The translations under genes were made by a program, and so were the position numbers. Source: Bagarius yarrelli (lineage: Eukaryota; Chordata; Actinopteri; Siluriformes; Sisoridae). Taken from it: a DNA stretch of 64,000 nucleotides. A model generated the notes under the pieces. The model saw only the letters and a program-made list of their open reading frames with translations. It searched no databases and was not told where the DNA came from. This document shows, piece by piece, positions 1-12,380 of this stretch (positions within the stretch are counted from its first letter, which is position 1; each line of letters begins with the position of its first letter). The stretch is from contig VCAZ01000044.1 in assembly GCA_005784505.1 (NCBI GenBank), positions 861,001 to 925,000 of the forward strand. Direction: 5' to 3'.

Positions 1-1029
1 ACAGGTGCGTCTGAACAGATGTGGAAAACAGCACTGCTAATACATTTATTGTTTGTCTGGTAGTTATTAATAGAACTCCTCTCTCCATTATGCGTGCTTT
101 GTGGTTTAGTCTAAATAACTTCTCATGTAGCAAACATTACACCCATGTGACTAATTTGCTGTTTCCACTGCATTATGCGTGGCTTATTTTATTTACTGTT
201 GGTTTCTAGGTTACCAATGAAACCGTCAGCTGCTTGAACAACTTGATGGAAACGCCCCTAATTCCCATTTGTTTTGTGTTTTGTGCATAACTTTGGATTC
301 TCTTTGTTAGAATGGACACCAGGCCAGTGTTATAATATAAAGTACGGTAAAGTGGTTGGGAAACAAACAAGATAATATTTTGCACAACAGAAATGTATCT
401 TTAAAAAAAAAAAAAAAAAAAACCTAAATAATGCCAAAAGTGCATCTTCCACTTTTTCACCTGTTGTTAGGAGCCCCCTCCTCCTAAAACAAAAGCTTCA
501 TCAATAATCCTTTTATAATTACACCGCAGCTTTCTAAATTGTGACTGAATCGAATTGTGAGATGCCTAAAGTACCCTGGGTTGTGTGTTGGCAAGGGTCT
601 CACGATACGATACATATGTTGGAATGCAGTACATTTTGCAATAATTATAAACAAAAACCCCTCAAACATTTTTAATGTAAAACAAATCATTAAAAATGCA
701 AATCCGGAGGCCCCCTTAATTTTTGTCAGCTATATGCTTGCTTTGAGAAAATGGCTGTATGTGTCAGCGACGACTACAAGAGTGGAGAAGGAAGTCAATT
801 GACACACGGTTTTGATTAAATATTAACGTAAACATAAATCATTTTAAAGTTTGATTTAAATATGTATTAATACTAGAGATTAGAATATTGATACATTATT
901 GGTTAAAAAATATATAGCGACAGTTAGCTGAATCAACAGTCCTATGATTACCAAACCACTGCAGTGTTTATCGAATTTTGCCATACTTTGACCTAAATGT
1001 TTTTTTTTTTTTTGTCTCCATCTCCACAG
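1..1029 (+). other. Last intron of ilrun (3' part)
   Basis: No coding exon is visible here. The stretch is AT-rich, has an A-run near 403-421 and a T-run near 1002-1013, and ends in a polypyrimidine tract plus CAG at 1027-1029, which is a good splice acceptor for the exon that follows. Short open frames here have no recognisable content. Calling it intron rests on the identity of the next exon. Confidence 0.7.
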
Positions 1030-1065
1030 GGCTGTCATGGGCCCTACCCTTTTGGACAGTCTTAA
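1030..1065 (+). CDS. ilrun: ILRUN (C6orf106 homologue), last coding exon
   Basis: The exon starts after the acceptor at 1027-1029 and encodes GCHGPYPFGQS, then TAA at 1063-1065. This is the conserved C-terminus of ILRUN, the UBA-like and FW-domain protein known in mammals to dampen IRF3/p300-driven antiviral and inflammatory transcription. Only these 11 residues lie in the window; the UBA-like and FW domains must lie to the left. The identification is supported by the neighbours: in human, ILRUN is next to SPDEF in the same relative orientation, as here. The reading frame was chosen from the peptide match; the other two frames give no family match. Confidence 0.85.
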   Translation, partial: GCHGPYPFGQS

Positions 1066-2941
1066 GAGACAAGAATCGTCACCACCAGGCAGCTCAGTGA
1101 AGCAGTCATTCTGAAATCCCCCTTTTCTGCGGGGCTACGCAGGGGAGCGACAGATTTCTTATAAAGACTTGACAGCCCTACTCTCCCTCTGCAATACAAG
1201 ACAACCTAAGTTATGGACAAGGCTGTTTGGTCCTAAATCAACATGCAGCCATCTTCAAAACGCATGTGTGAATGCTAAATTAAAATGAGTGCTAGAAATC
1301 CTCAGTCAAATACACAGGTTTTTGTTTTTATTGTCATGTTGCTGCAATAGTCACGTGAGCTGGTGTGTGTGTGTGTCAGAGAATGTGCGAGACAGGTAGA
1401 GTGTGTGTGCTTGTAACCTTGTGTGTGGACCATGCACAAAAGAGATATATATAAAAAAAAGCCATTGATAAATAATTCCTGCTTGTCAAGAAACTTTTAT
1501 AATTTACTTAGTGAGTGTATCATTTTTACTATGAAACTTGATCATTTTAAACCCAAATATCAATTCATTCTAAACGGGCTTGAAATGTGTAATTATCCTC
1601 GGTTGCTAAAATCTCAACGATACTTTTTAAAGTTCAAGATAGTTTTTAGTTTCACCGGTGGTGATTATTAAAGGCCAGAAGGGGGAACTGTTGAATCTCT
1701 AAACACATACAAACACAGATATGTAATACTGCAAAGGTAAATAGGCTCTCCAAATTTTAAACTTTTTTTTACAGCTCCCAAATGCATCATTAATATATTG
1801 TCGGTTTATGTGTCCTTTAGAAGGCCATAAGCTTTCGAGCTTGTCTCATGATGTAAACCCTCTAGCTGCTTTCAATTATGTCCTAAATGATTAGCTTCAG
1901 CAGAACTGTTTTTATTGCAGTGGTCTTTAGAAACACATTGTCTCGGATTATTTAGGGGTGGGTTTTTTTGAGGTTCACACAGTTTTGCTAATCAATTTTG
2001 CCATTTTTTTTTCTTCCAGCACTGTCTTTTGTATTAAACCCCATGTAAAGAGTAAAAAAATTAATATTTACAGAAAAATAATGCTTAGCTTAAGTCATGT
2101 TTACACAAGTTTATGAAAGAACATGTGTCATTGTGTGTATTGCCCACTATTTATATAATTTAAGATGAAATTTAATCTTTGTAACAGTGAGTAAGGAGAA
2201 TATTTCACAATGTTTAGTGTTCAGTACAGTAAAAATTTGCCTAAATATAAAACAAGCCATCAGAAATCACATAATTTGTCTACATTTACTGTCATGTTAT
2301 GATAAATGGATGATTGGATTTTGATTTTATGATAAGCTACAGTAAGAAGTGTTTTGGCAAAATGGCTCACTTTGCTATGCATCTGGTGGTCGATGAAGGG
2401 ACTCCGTCACTGACGACACGTTTGCTTTGTCTTTGTTTCCTTTATTGTTTTTGTTTTAGTTCAAATCACTGATTGTCTATGCAGTGTTGGAAGGGATTTT
2501 TTTGTTTTGTTTCCCCAGATAAAATATGTTCAAAATCATCAATGCCATAGAGCTAACTAAGTTTGTCTTTGGTTGCCATGGAGATTAGCCCGGGAAAAAT
2601 CTTACACCGTCTCGTTTGCAAACGTTGTCCACTGCTCACAACTCAAGGACAGTATCATGGTCTGAGGAGTCAAGTCTTCCTTTGAGTTGTTTTGTTGAAT
2701 GTCCTCATCTTCGACTGCACAGATTATTTCTCATTGATTGTTGCTGACTGGCTTAATGTTTGCGAGAGGCTGTATCTGAGTGACGAGTAGCTCTGTTGTG
2801 TATACTTTAATTTTTTTTTTTTTGATTTGTTTGTTTGCTGTTGAGTTTTTGGCACGGTGGCATGGCGAATGAATGAGCAGAGTGTTTGCCTAGAGACCTG
2901 TGTTAGCACATTTAACAAAAAGAGAAAAATACAGAAATAAA
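1066..2941 (+). other. ilrun: Probable ilrun 3' UTR
   Basis: No open frame of interest follows the ilrun stop. The first good AATAAA with downstream T-rich sequence is at 2936-2941, followed at once by a T-run, so the 3' UTR probably ends near 2.96 kb. The extent is inferred; a long 3' UTR fits the mammalian gene. A short (GT)n tract lies near 1362-1374. Confidence 0.45.
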
Positions 2942-3101
2942 ATCTTTTTTTTTTCTTTATGTGTAAATTACCATTTCTATGATTAAATGAATACTTAAGA
3001 ATTAATATTTCATGACATTTGTTGTGGTTATTTATTTAGATGGCCATTAAAGACTACTTTGACATTATCCAAACGTCATAAATTCTAACATAAGAATTTA
3101 T

Positions 3102-3294
3102 GGGGATGCGGTGGCTCAATGGTAAGGGTGTTGGACTGCTACCTGGAAGATTGGGGTTTGATTCCCAGCACCACCAAGTTGCCACAGCTGGGCTTCCGAC
3201 TAAGGCCCCTAACCCCCCAATTTCTCAGATGTATAAAAAAGAGCTATATGTAAATTGCTCTGGTTAAGGGTGTTTGCTAAATGTTGTTATTGTA
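3102..3294 (+). repeat. tRNA-derived SINE (family A)
   Basis: The head resembles a tRNA gene, with an A-box-like block around 3111-3124 and a B-box-like GGTTTGATTCCC around 3155-3166. It is followed by the family tail containing a TAAGGCCCCTAACCC-like block and TGTTTGCTAAATG. Related copies in this window lie near 23.1, 53.7, 56.9 and 63.7 kb, so this is a repeat rather than a tRNA gene. Confidence 0.85.
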
Positions 3295-4446
3295 CATAAC
3301 TTAAAGGAAAAATAATACATTTCTTTGCTCTTTTATTGGGAGAGTCAGACATTTTTGTACATTAATTAGGGATGTATTGCACCATGTTTTTGGCGGTCAG
3401 TGTGTTATTTGGTAATCAGCTTTAATTTGGGTATTTATATTCATATCACTTAAACTGTGTGGTAATTACAGGACCAAATGTAATTCAACAATTGGTTGCT
3501 AAGTAGTTCCAGGGCAGGTTTGTGTTATTTCCTCATCGTTTCACTTTTATTTCGAAAGATAAAAAGGGCTTATTGTAAAAGCAGCATTTATACAGATACA
3601 GTGTTTTTAATATTTTTTAAATTTCATCTACGATTTCTAGGGTTATGGACATGATTGCTGTGGCTTTGTAAGCTGCGGATTCGTGTTGTGAATCTTTCAT
3701 TCTGATTTTTTTTTAACTCTGTACAAAGACAATGAAATCATTATCACCTTAAGAACGAGAATCTGGTTTAGGATGAAGATGTGCGTGATGCTCTGATAGC
3801 TTTTTTTTCCCTACATGACATCACAATACTCACCTGAAACTGTTGACACAAAAACATTTTAGTTTCATAGATGTGCTGCAGGGTATAAAATGCTTAAATC
3901 AGCCACTGGCAGTGATGTCATAGATTGAGACACATACCAGTTACTCCATTCTGATGTCATTAACAAACAATGTGGCCAGTGAGGGTGTATACAGTATAAT
4001 GTAATGTTGTGCTAGAATATTACTGTAAGTAACATTTATTACATATCTTTGTGACAACCCAGTCCTGTTCTCCATCAACCCTGTCTACTGTGAGTTATTA
4101 GCTGCCATTATTTAAGTACCAATATCACTTGTGGGATTTCAGTCCTGTGTAACAGATGGACTCCTAAACAATTCAAGTTTTAGCATAGGGCAGTTGCAAT
4201 ATAAACATTAGGTGCAGTTAAAACCTGTTGAATGTCTCTCCTTTCATCAGCTTTTCAAGCTGCATTCAATAAATGTTCACATTTACCAAAGAAGAAAAGT
4301 TACAAAAAAAACATTTTTGCCAAGCAGTAGGAGGGATACGGTTGCATGTATCATTTTTGTATACTGATGGGATCTAACATATTTTCAGCATGATGAGGTA
4401 TCTGTGAAAAGCAAGATCCATACTGACATGGTTGAGATATTGTTTT
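3295..4446. other. Intergenic, no gene seen
   Basis: AT-rich DNA between ilrun and a LINE fragment. No exon-like conserved peptide, RNA gene or clear repeat family was recognised on either strand. Confidence 0.6.
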
Positions 4447-5460
4447 AATTCAATTCAATTTTATATGTATAACACTTTTAACAATAGACATTGTCTTCAC
4501 GCTCCTTACACAGAATGCAGTAACAGTGAAAAGTGTAAGTTTGTCCCTAATGAGCAAGCCGGAGGCGACTGTGCCAAGAAAAAACTTTCTGAGATGAAGT
4601 AGGAAGAAACCTTACGAGGAACTCTTCCTCATCTGGCTGGCAGTGCATGTTATTGTTGATTACAGCATATTGTAATGATCAAATGTAATGGAAATTGTAG
4701 CCTTGGGCCAGTGGAGCAGAATGAGTCCCAGTCCATTCTCAAAGCTCCTTGAAATCGAGGAAAGGGGCAGTAAATCTGGTCACTGGTGCCTCAGGATCCT
4801 CACAAAGTTGGCATCTTCTCCCTGAAGGTCTCCCAGTAATCTCTGAACACCTCGGGATGAGTATAACAAAGAACAAGGTGTTCATAATATTAGCAGGCAC
4901 TAGCTGATAATGTGCCGTTAACCAGATATACTGGAGCACAATATTATGGGATATGTTATGTGTATGCCTGGCTAAATAGATATGTCTTTAATCTATGTTT
5001 AAATTGAGAGACTGTGTCTGAACCCCAAGCATTGTCGGGTAGGTTATTCCATAGATTAGGAGCTAAATATGAAAAAGCTCTACCTCCTTTTGTGGACTTT
5101 GCTATTCTGTGGACTACCAGAAGTCCGGAGGATTGAGATCTTAAGTAGCATGATGGAATGTAGCATGTTAGAAGACTAGTTAGGTACGTTGGAGCCAAAC
5201 CATTTAGTGCCTTATAAGTAAGTAGCATTATTTGTAATCAATACTAAATTTAACAGGTAGCCAGTGCAGGGATGATAATATTGGACTTGTGTTCATATTT
5301 TCTAGACCTGGTAAAAAGATTTTGTAGCTTGTTTACCGAAGCTGTAGGGCAACGACCTAGTAATGCATTACAGTAGTCTGGTCTAGAGGTTATGAATGCA
5401 TGAACCAGTTTTTCGGCATCCGATACAGATAAAATGTTTCTAATCTTGGCAATTTAACAT
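4447..5460 (-). mobile_element. 3' end of a non-LTR retrotransposon (L2/CR1-like)
   Basis: On the minus strand an open stretch at 4956-5228 encodes the conserved ORF2 C-terminus of fish LINEs, with LLTYKALNGLAPTYL, a GLLVV block, KGGRAFSYLAPNLWNNLP and FKHRLKTYLFSQA. The 3' flank down to about 4447 is non-coding and ends in repeats of the AATTC type (AATTCAATTCAATTTTAT on the plus strand), as LINE tails of this type do. The copy is 5'-truncated: no reverse transcriptase core is present and upstream frames near 5230-5450 are broken. It is an inactive fragment. Confidence 0.85.
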
Positions 5461-6979
5461 CAGTGCCTGACCTAAATACCATACTAATTTTATCTTATTT
5501 TCTTTTGTATCAGGGGTTTAAAATAAAATTGATGCTGCATAAACTCGTTCTGTTTTGATTCAGCCTTATTTTCCGCAGTATGTAAACAGACCAAACCTTT
5601 TGATGGCATTATAACTTCCAAAGAATATATAAATACATTTAGAACACTTAATAAGTGTTCTTAATAAGTGTTGCTAACAGAATGTGAAGAGACTTTTGAC
5701 TAGCAGAACAAAAAATGTCCTATTAGTGTCCTAATCACACTGCATTAAGTCCTGTAAGGTAAGAACACTGAAAGGCTACATAGCCATACAGCATGCCTAG
5801 ATATCTTAAATGACTAATATTTGCCCATGTTTCTCTGTACATTATAGAACACACCTTGGATAGCACGCCTAACCCACCTGTGACACTTCTTGTGTTCAGG
5901 AAATTAAATGCCGGGCATGTTTTTCTTGGCACACACCGAGTTCTTGTCATGTGATGAACTGATAACCACCAAACTATGGTTTCCTATTATTACTATTATA
6001 TGTTTGTGCCAGTTTTAACTTAAACGTTTTAAAATCATGACTAGAATTTTTTTGGGGTTAATATGAGGCTTAAAACAGCTTAGCTTCTTTTCTTTACTGC
6101 ACAATAGGGTAAAGCCGGAAAGCTTTGCAATTTTTAAAATGAGTGTTTAGTTTCTGGACAACCCGACATTTCTGCAGCAAAAACTATGGTGTAACTGCTT
6201 TAGGCAATACTAGAAGACTGCCAAAACCACACCACAAGTTTCATTATTCATAAGTGCTTTGTGGTCAATGGATAACTGTTTAATCATAGCAAGAAAACAT
6301 ATCGATCAAAATAAAACACTGCCAGGAAGCTGCTATTAAAATGAAGATCTTAAGAACGAAGGTATATGGTTTAAAAAAGTCCAGGATAGACTCAATTAAG
6401 GGTTATTGATGTAAGACCTTACAAAGTCAATTATATGTATTGTGAACTTATATTGTGTTTGAATTCTATATATAAATAAAGAACACTAGTATTTTCAGCA
6501 GCAAAAAATTATTTTAATTCTATTATTTTTGTTTGTACAAAAAGTCTGACAAAAGCCAGTTCTTCACACAGAGATCTGATCGTATCATTATCCAGTCTGT
6601 CTAGAATGACATGAAAAAACAGAACAAACTGATACAGACCAAATCCAAATAAAACTATGGCAACGTCTCCAAGAAAATATTATGATGACATTATTTTTGA
6701 CAGCATCCTAATCCTTTAAAAGCACTGTAGCTTTGCAGGTCGGTCTCTTATTAATTTACAGCAATACAATATGTGGAAATGTAAACTGATATTTCCTAAA
6801 GACACACTACAGCAAACAGAAGAAATAACCGACTTTAAACCATTTTTAGCTGGTAAAAATACCAGTGTTCTAATCATTTTGTCCATATATGGTCTGGTAC
6901 ATTTTACTTAGATGTTTAGATGCCACAACGCCAATATACTTAAAACTAAACAAAAAGTTGGGTATAATATATATATATA
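5461..6979. other. Intergenic, no gene seen
   Basis: AT-rich sequence with a small local duplication of AATAAGTGTT near 5650-5671 and a short (TA)n at 6964-6978 abutting the next transposon. A 71-codon minus-strand frame at 5735-5950 has no family resemblance. Nothing else was recognised. Confidence 0.6.
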
Positions 6980-8140
6980 GACCTATTCTGTGGTTTGTTA
7001 GAGAACACTAGTGAACAAACAGCATCATGAAGACCAAGAACTCACCACACAGTTTAGGGATAAAGTTGTGGAGAAGTTTAAAGCAGGGTTAGGTTATAAA
7101 AATATCCCAAGCTTTAAACATCTCAAGGAGCACTGTTCAATCCATCATCGCAAAATGGAAAAAGTATGCCACAACTGCAAACCTACCGAGACATACTGAC
7201 AGAGCGAGCAAGGAGTGCACTGGTCAGAGAAGCAGTCAAAAGGCTCAGGTGGGAGAATCTGTCTACAGGACAACTATAAATGTATACTCCACAAATCTGG
7301 CTTTTATGGAAGTGTGGCAAGAAAAAAGCTATTGTTGAAGAAAGACATCCTGTTTGCAGAAGTCCTGTTTGCAGTTTGCCACAAGCCATGTAGGGGACAC
7401 AACAAACATGTGGAAGAAGGTGTTCTGGTCAGATGAGACCGAAGTTTAACTTTTTGGCCTAAATGCAAAGCTCTATGTGTGGTGGAAAAGTAACACTGCT
7501 CATCACCATGAAAACACCATCCCCACTGGAAAACATGGTGGTGGAAGCATCTTGCTGTGGGGATGCTTTTCTTCAGTAGGAACAGAAAAACTGGAGTTGA
7601 TAGGAAGATGGATAGAGCTAAATATAGAGCAATTTTGGAAGAAAACCTGTTGGAGACTGCAAAAGACTTGAGACCGGGAGGGAGATTCGCCTTCCAGCAA
7701 GACAATAACCCTAAACATACAGCATTGAGCATCTGTGGCAAGAATTCAAAATTGCTGTTCACAGATGCTCCCAATCCAATCTGGCTGAGCTTGAGCTATT
7801 TTGCAAGGAAAAGAATGGGCAAAAATTTCAGTCTCTATATGTAAAGCTGGTAGGAACATACCTCAAAAGCCCTGCAGCTGTAATTGCAACGAAAGGTGGC
7901 TTTACAAAGTATTGACGCAGAGGAACTAAATACAAACGCACACCACACTTTTCAGATTTTTATTTTCTTAAAATTTTAAAAATTGTATATCATTTTCGTT
8001 CCACTTTACAATTATGTGCTACTTTGTGTTGGTCTATTACATAAAATTTCAAAAAACACTAAACATTCAAATTTGTGGTTGTAAAGTGACAAAATGTGAA
8101 AAAGTTCCAAGGGGAAGGAACACTTTTTTAAGGCACTGTA
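6980..8140 (+). mobile_element. Degenerate Tc1-like DNA transposon
   Basis: Pieces of a Tc1/mariner transposase occur in order on the plus strand. The helix-turn-helix DNA-binding start (QFRDKVVEKFKAGLGYKNI) is at 7050-7110. The mid DDE region with [20 protein letters not shown] is at 7500-7564, and the catalytic-domain piece with FQQDNNPKHTA is at 7690-7722. Frameshifts and stops separate them, so no intact transposase exists. The 3' terminal inverted repeat is still visible at 8100-8140, reading ACAGTGCCTTAAAAAAGTG inward on the minus strand and ending at a TA. The matching 5' repeat is not seen; the left end abuts a (TA)n tract and was probably lost. Confidence 0.9.
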
Positions 8141-9229
8141 AATAACTTCACTTGGGCCCGGCTTGGCAAATATTAGAGAGTGAAAGCAGTAGAGACAAAC
8201 TCCAACTCCCAAAGATGGCCTGAAGGCCTATGACAACTCCCTGCTCGATTTTTTTATAGTGTTAAAAGACGGTTAATCTGTATTACAAAAAGGATTTTAA
8301 TTTAGTTAATGCTCTTAGTAGGAATTGTGCATGATGTGCAATGTGCATGATGTCATTTAATGCCTTCAGCTCTCAGGGAAAATGCCTTAGGGTACAGTGA
8401 TCAAAGAAATAATTTTTCAATGTTCCTAATTTTTAAAGATGGTACTTTCCTAATGATAATTATATTTAGCAAATTATGGTTTTTGTATCGTTAACTGTCA
8501 TGACTAAATTAAAACTAGCACAGTGTGACAGAAGTTCAAATTATTACTGTTCTCCAGAAGTATGTCACATATTTATTTTCAATGATGTGGCTTTCTTACA
8601 GATTTCTTACACATTTAGTTTTGACTGTATTTGTATGTCTTGGCGTGGCATGTGTGGTTTTTGCTTTCGGAAATAAAATGTTAGATTGTATTATACTACT
8701 GTCCCACTTTCACATTCTTCTGAGGTTTTACTATGTTTTTAAAGAAAGTAAGATTAAAATAAACTGTGGATTTAATTTAATGCAAACCTCTATGCAAAAC
8801 ATGTCATGCTCTGTAGTTTGAATTAAACTACATTTGTTTTGACTGATGACTAAACGAACAAAGGAAACCTGTGAAAATCAGTAGGTGTTTCTAGGAACAA
8901 AACCATTTTCAGGCCAAAAATTCTTATCTGTTATATGTTATTTTAGAATAAGAAGGTAAAAAAGGCAGAATCTCAACTCTCTCACTCAGTTTTTCCAACT
9001 GCCATGCAAATGAACCTGCTATGAGAAACATGCTGAATAAACAATGATCACAAAAGACCTCAAATAAATCTCTTTTTAATCTCTCCTTAAAGTTTTCTTA
9101 AAATTTATATACAAAGATATGTCTCTAACTCAGTTTAACAAAGATATTTAATATTTGATCATGAAAATGCATTGTCTAAACTAATTTTTGTTTGCTAAGA
9201 TACTTTTGTATATTTAAATAGTATTATAT
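8141..9229. other. Intergenic, no gene seen
   Basis: No conserved coding or RNA feature was recognised. A 98-codon open frame at 8525-8821 is hydrophobic and low in complexity, with no start context or family match; it is not called. Confidence 0.6.
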
Positions 9230-9231
9230 AC

Positions 9232-9235
9232 ATAT

Positions 9236-9273
<38 letters not shown>

Positions 9274-9354
9274 TTGAACTAATAAATTATTATTATTTTA
9301 GTATTTGTTATTAATAATCAATGAATAAATTACTAATATTTTTAAAAATGCACT

Positions 9355-9404
<50 letters not shown>

Positions 9405-9544
9405 AGTGCATTTAATATATTTAAGTGCATTTATTATATATATATATATATATATATAATTTAAGTGGCATTTAAAAATATTAGTAATTTATTCATTGAT
9501 TATTAATAACACAATACTAAAATAATAATAATTTATTAGTTCAA

Positions 9545-9577
<33 letters not shown>
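9232..9577. repeat. Large palindrome with AT-rich arms (foldback element)
   Basis: The left arm runs from the (AG)n tract at 9240-9268 through TATTTTTGAACTAATAAATT to GCACTTAAA near 9357. The right arm, from about 9459 to 9577, is its near-perfect reverse complement and ends in (CT)n. The centre is (TA)n with two extra copies of TTTAAGTGCATTTA. Each arm is roughly 115 bases with a few indels. Even the flanking (AG)n has its (CT)n partner, so the whole 346-base unit can fold on itself. Confidence 0.9.

Positions 9578-9640
<63 letters not shown>
9577..9640. repeat. (TA)n microsatellite
   Basis: A TA dinucleotide run of about 30 units directly follows the right arm of the palindrome. Confidence 0.95.
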
Positions 9641-9642
<2 letters not shown>

Positions 9643-10258
9643 GTATAGTTATATATATACACACACATATGAGGCACATATATATATATCTATAAAATGA
9701 GGCACAGCTAACGTGTGGGACAGTCAGGGTTTGAGTTGGTGTGTCTGTTTAACTATGCAAACAAAGCGTTGTGCACTCTAGGTGCAGGAAATCATCAACA
9801 CATTAATGACGCAAGCAGAACGACGTTTTTGTAAAACAGAAAATGAACACTAGATAATATGCCACAAGTGAATATAGATTTATTATATTTTATTCTTCTA
9901 TTTAAATTCCTAATAAAAGGCACTAGCACAGTTCAATTCTGTAGTGTTGTAATTTACTAATTATTAATTATCCATGATTTTTTAATTTATATTGCCAGAT
10001 GATTTGAATTCCCTACAAACGTATCCATTTTATTTTAAACGTCTGGAACAACAAATAATCAGAATTCATTAATTAATCAATCAATAAATCAATAAATCAA
10101 TCAGAATGAGTCAAATTTACTATATAATAAATAGAAATATTGTTAAAATTGTATCTGGCCTGTAAATTCTAGGCAGGCATATATACACACAAACATTTTG
10201 CATATTTCATGAAAATATGGAATGGAAATATGTATACGAATATGTATAATAATATATG

Positions 10259-10263
<5 letters not shown>

Positions 10264-10321
<58 letters not shown>
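10264..10321. repeat. (TA)n microsatellite
   Basis: About 29 TA units. Open frames through it consist of Tyr-Ile repeats and are artefacts. Confidence 0.95.
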
Positions 10322-10327
<6 letters not shown>

Positions 10328-10589
10328 ATATTTGACTTTATCACCAAAAAACAATACAAAACACCAAATATAAAAGCATCACCTGTTATGTACCTAATTG
10401 TAATTTTGTTATTTAAAGAGTAAATGTACAAATATAACAAAAAAATAATCGAATTTTAACTTTGTTTGTATTCATGTTAAAGAGAGAGCAATATAGAACT
10501 TAAGTTCTTATCACTGGTCTCTTCTTCAAACTCCGGTGACAGGCAGAGGTGGTCCACAGACATGTTTACTTAAGTTAATAAAGACTCCT

Positions 10590-11362
10590 TATAAATGCCT
10601 GCACTAGAGTCAATGGAGCAGGCATTCCTGCAGACAGTTTTTAAGAACCTGGCTACACACCCACATCAGGTATACACACATGCACACGCAGCCAGGGAAA
10701 GGTTAACACTGTCGGTGTTAGTCACTTAAGGTAGTTATGTGGTGGTGCGTGCCTGGAGACAGTCGTGCTGCCAGCTCCCCAACCTCTTATTCTTTTAACA
10801 GGCTGAGAACAGATCACATGTCCAGGAAGACTTTAAAAGGAATGAGACAGACAAACTGAGTACAAAAAAGTTCTTCCTCAACTGCATCAGTAGGCTTTGG
10901 CACAGAAGACATAAAACCCAATCCTGGTGCTTCCTTGGACAATCGCTTTAACTGCACAGGTAAGACCATGTAAACATTACAGTGGGCTTAGAAAAAATAT
11001 GTAAAAAAAAATGCGAAAAAAAAATCATAATTTAAATGCGATTGTTTTTCAGTAAAATGTTAAAAAAATGTAAAAAAGTTAAAGCACCAAAAAATGATTT
11101 AACGTTTGTATTATGGAAAATATTTTCAAATATCAATTAGATGCTGTGCAAACTGAGTAGGTAAAAAACAGCAGTAATTAATAAGGGCTTCGAAAAAAAA
11201 CCTTTGTTATTCTCATAACTGTTTTTTAATAGGGTTTCTTGGCAGCGTGCCACTTCCCCACCAGCACAAGAAAACGAATTTTCCCTTGAGAAAAGGGTTC
11301 GAATGTCTTAACTAAACTTGTCAAATCTGTCAAATGCGACTAAGGAGACTGTTAAACAACAG
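10590..11362 (+). ncRNA. Candidate non-coding first exons upstream of spdef
   Basis: A TATAAAT box lies at 10590-10596. About 360 bases downstream is a strong splice donor, ACTGCACAG|GTAAGA, with the exon end at 10959. A second exon-like block at 11233-11362 is bounded by a pyrimidine-rich acceptor ending TAATAG and by the donor ACAACAG|GTGAGT. Neither block has a long open frame. They could be 5' UTR exons of a longer spdef transcript or a separate long non-coding RNA. Seen: promoter and splice signals in the right order. Inferred: that they are used. Confidence 0.3.
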
Positions 11363-12304
11363 GTGAGTTTGGGTGAAATAAAGCAAACAGGCCAGTTATG
11401 TTTTCTTGGTTATAAAAGATATGAGAAGCTTAACAGCCTACATGATGCCTTAAATAGGCCTAGACTTGAAATCCCTATTGTATTTTAAGTTGATAGGAGA
11501 AAGTGGACCAGAATTGCCATGTTTTAACAGATTTACTTAACAGTTAGACAATATTTAAAAAGAATATACTTCACGTTAAAGTTTGTCTCGGTGTCAGATA
11601 CCTTTCTACACTCGTCCAGTCTCAGCTGTGTTTGTATATAGAAATGGAGAAATAATATCCCAAGGGTTATTTGTCAATTTTCTGAATTCAAGCCAGAAAT
11701 GTAACTTTTCTACATAAAGTGTTCAAATATATTTGCAAGGGCTGGGGAAGGTTATTATGTTCTTCAATATAGTGCTTTATAAATTATGTACATTTGGGGA
11801 AAAAACAATTCTAACATATAATATACATACAATTTTTTACCTAGCGATTTCATTAATGAGTATGGATTTACGGAAAAATTATCAAATACATTACAAGAAA
11901 TACTTTAGAACAATATATATATTATTTTTTAAGTTTTTTTTTCCTCAAAAGTTCTGTTGGTAAAACCAGCTGTCACACCTGCAGCAGAAATTAAGCCAAG
12001 TTTGCAGAAAAGGTTGCCAAAAACTTCAAAATGTTTAAAGGTACTAATCATAAAGGCACAGGTACAATCATCATTCTGTTGCCAGGAGAATGATTCTTAT
12101 CAAGGGCTGTTATCAAGTAGATGACACATGCTAACTCAAAATAAATATGATGCTGATCTGATATGGTCAAGAACAGTCATACAAAACTCCCTAGTATAAG
12201 GGGGTAGAAGTATACACCTGTAAATACTCGAAATGTATTTGTGTAATTATTGTACAAAAAAATATAAATAGTAAGCAAATGCTTTCTCTCAAAATAAAAA
12301 AAAA

Positions 12305-12310
<6 letters not shown>

Positions 12311-12379
<69 letters not shown>
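12311..12379. repeat. (TA)n microsatellite
   Basis: TA run interrupted once by a CTA near 12341. It lies in intergenic DNA. Confidence 0.95.

Positions 12380-12380
<1 letters not shown>

Noticed and set aside
1..10. Splice-donor-like ACAG|GTGCGT at the left edge
   Set aside because: It could be the end of the penultimate ilrun exon, but four exonic bases cannot be tested against a protein.
8525..8821. 98-codon open frame
   Set aside because: Hydrophobic low-complexity peptide, AT-rich, no family motif and no splice or promoter context.
10169..10440. Open frames of Tyr-Ile repeats; similar ones near 12.2, 20.5 and 40.5 kb
   Set aside because: Translations of (TA)n microsatellites.
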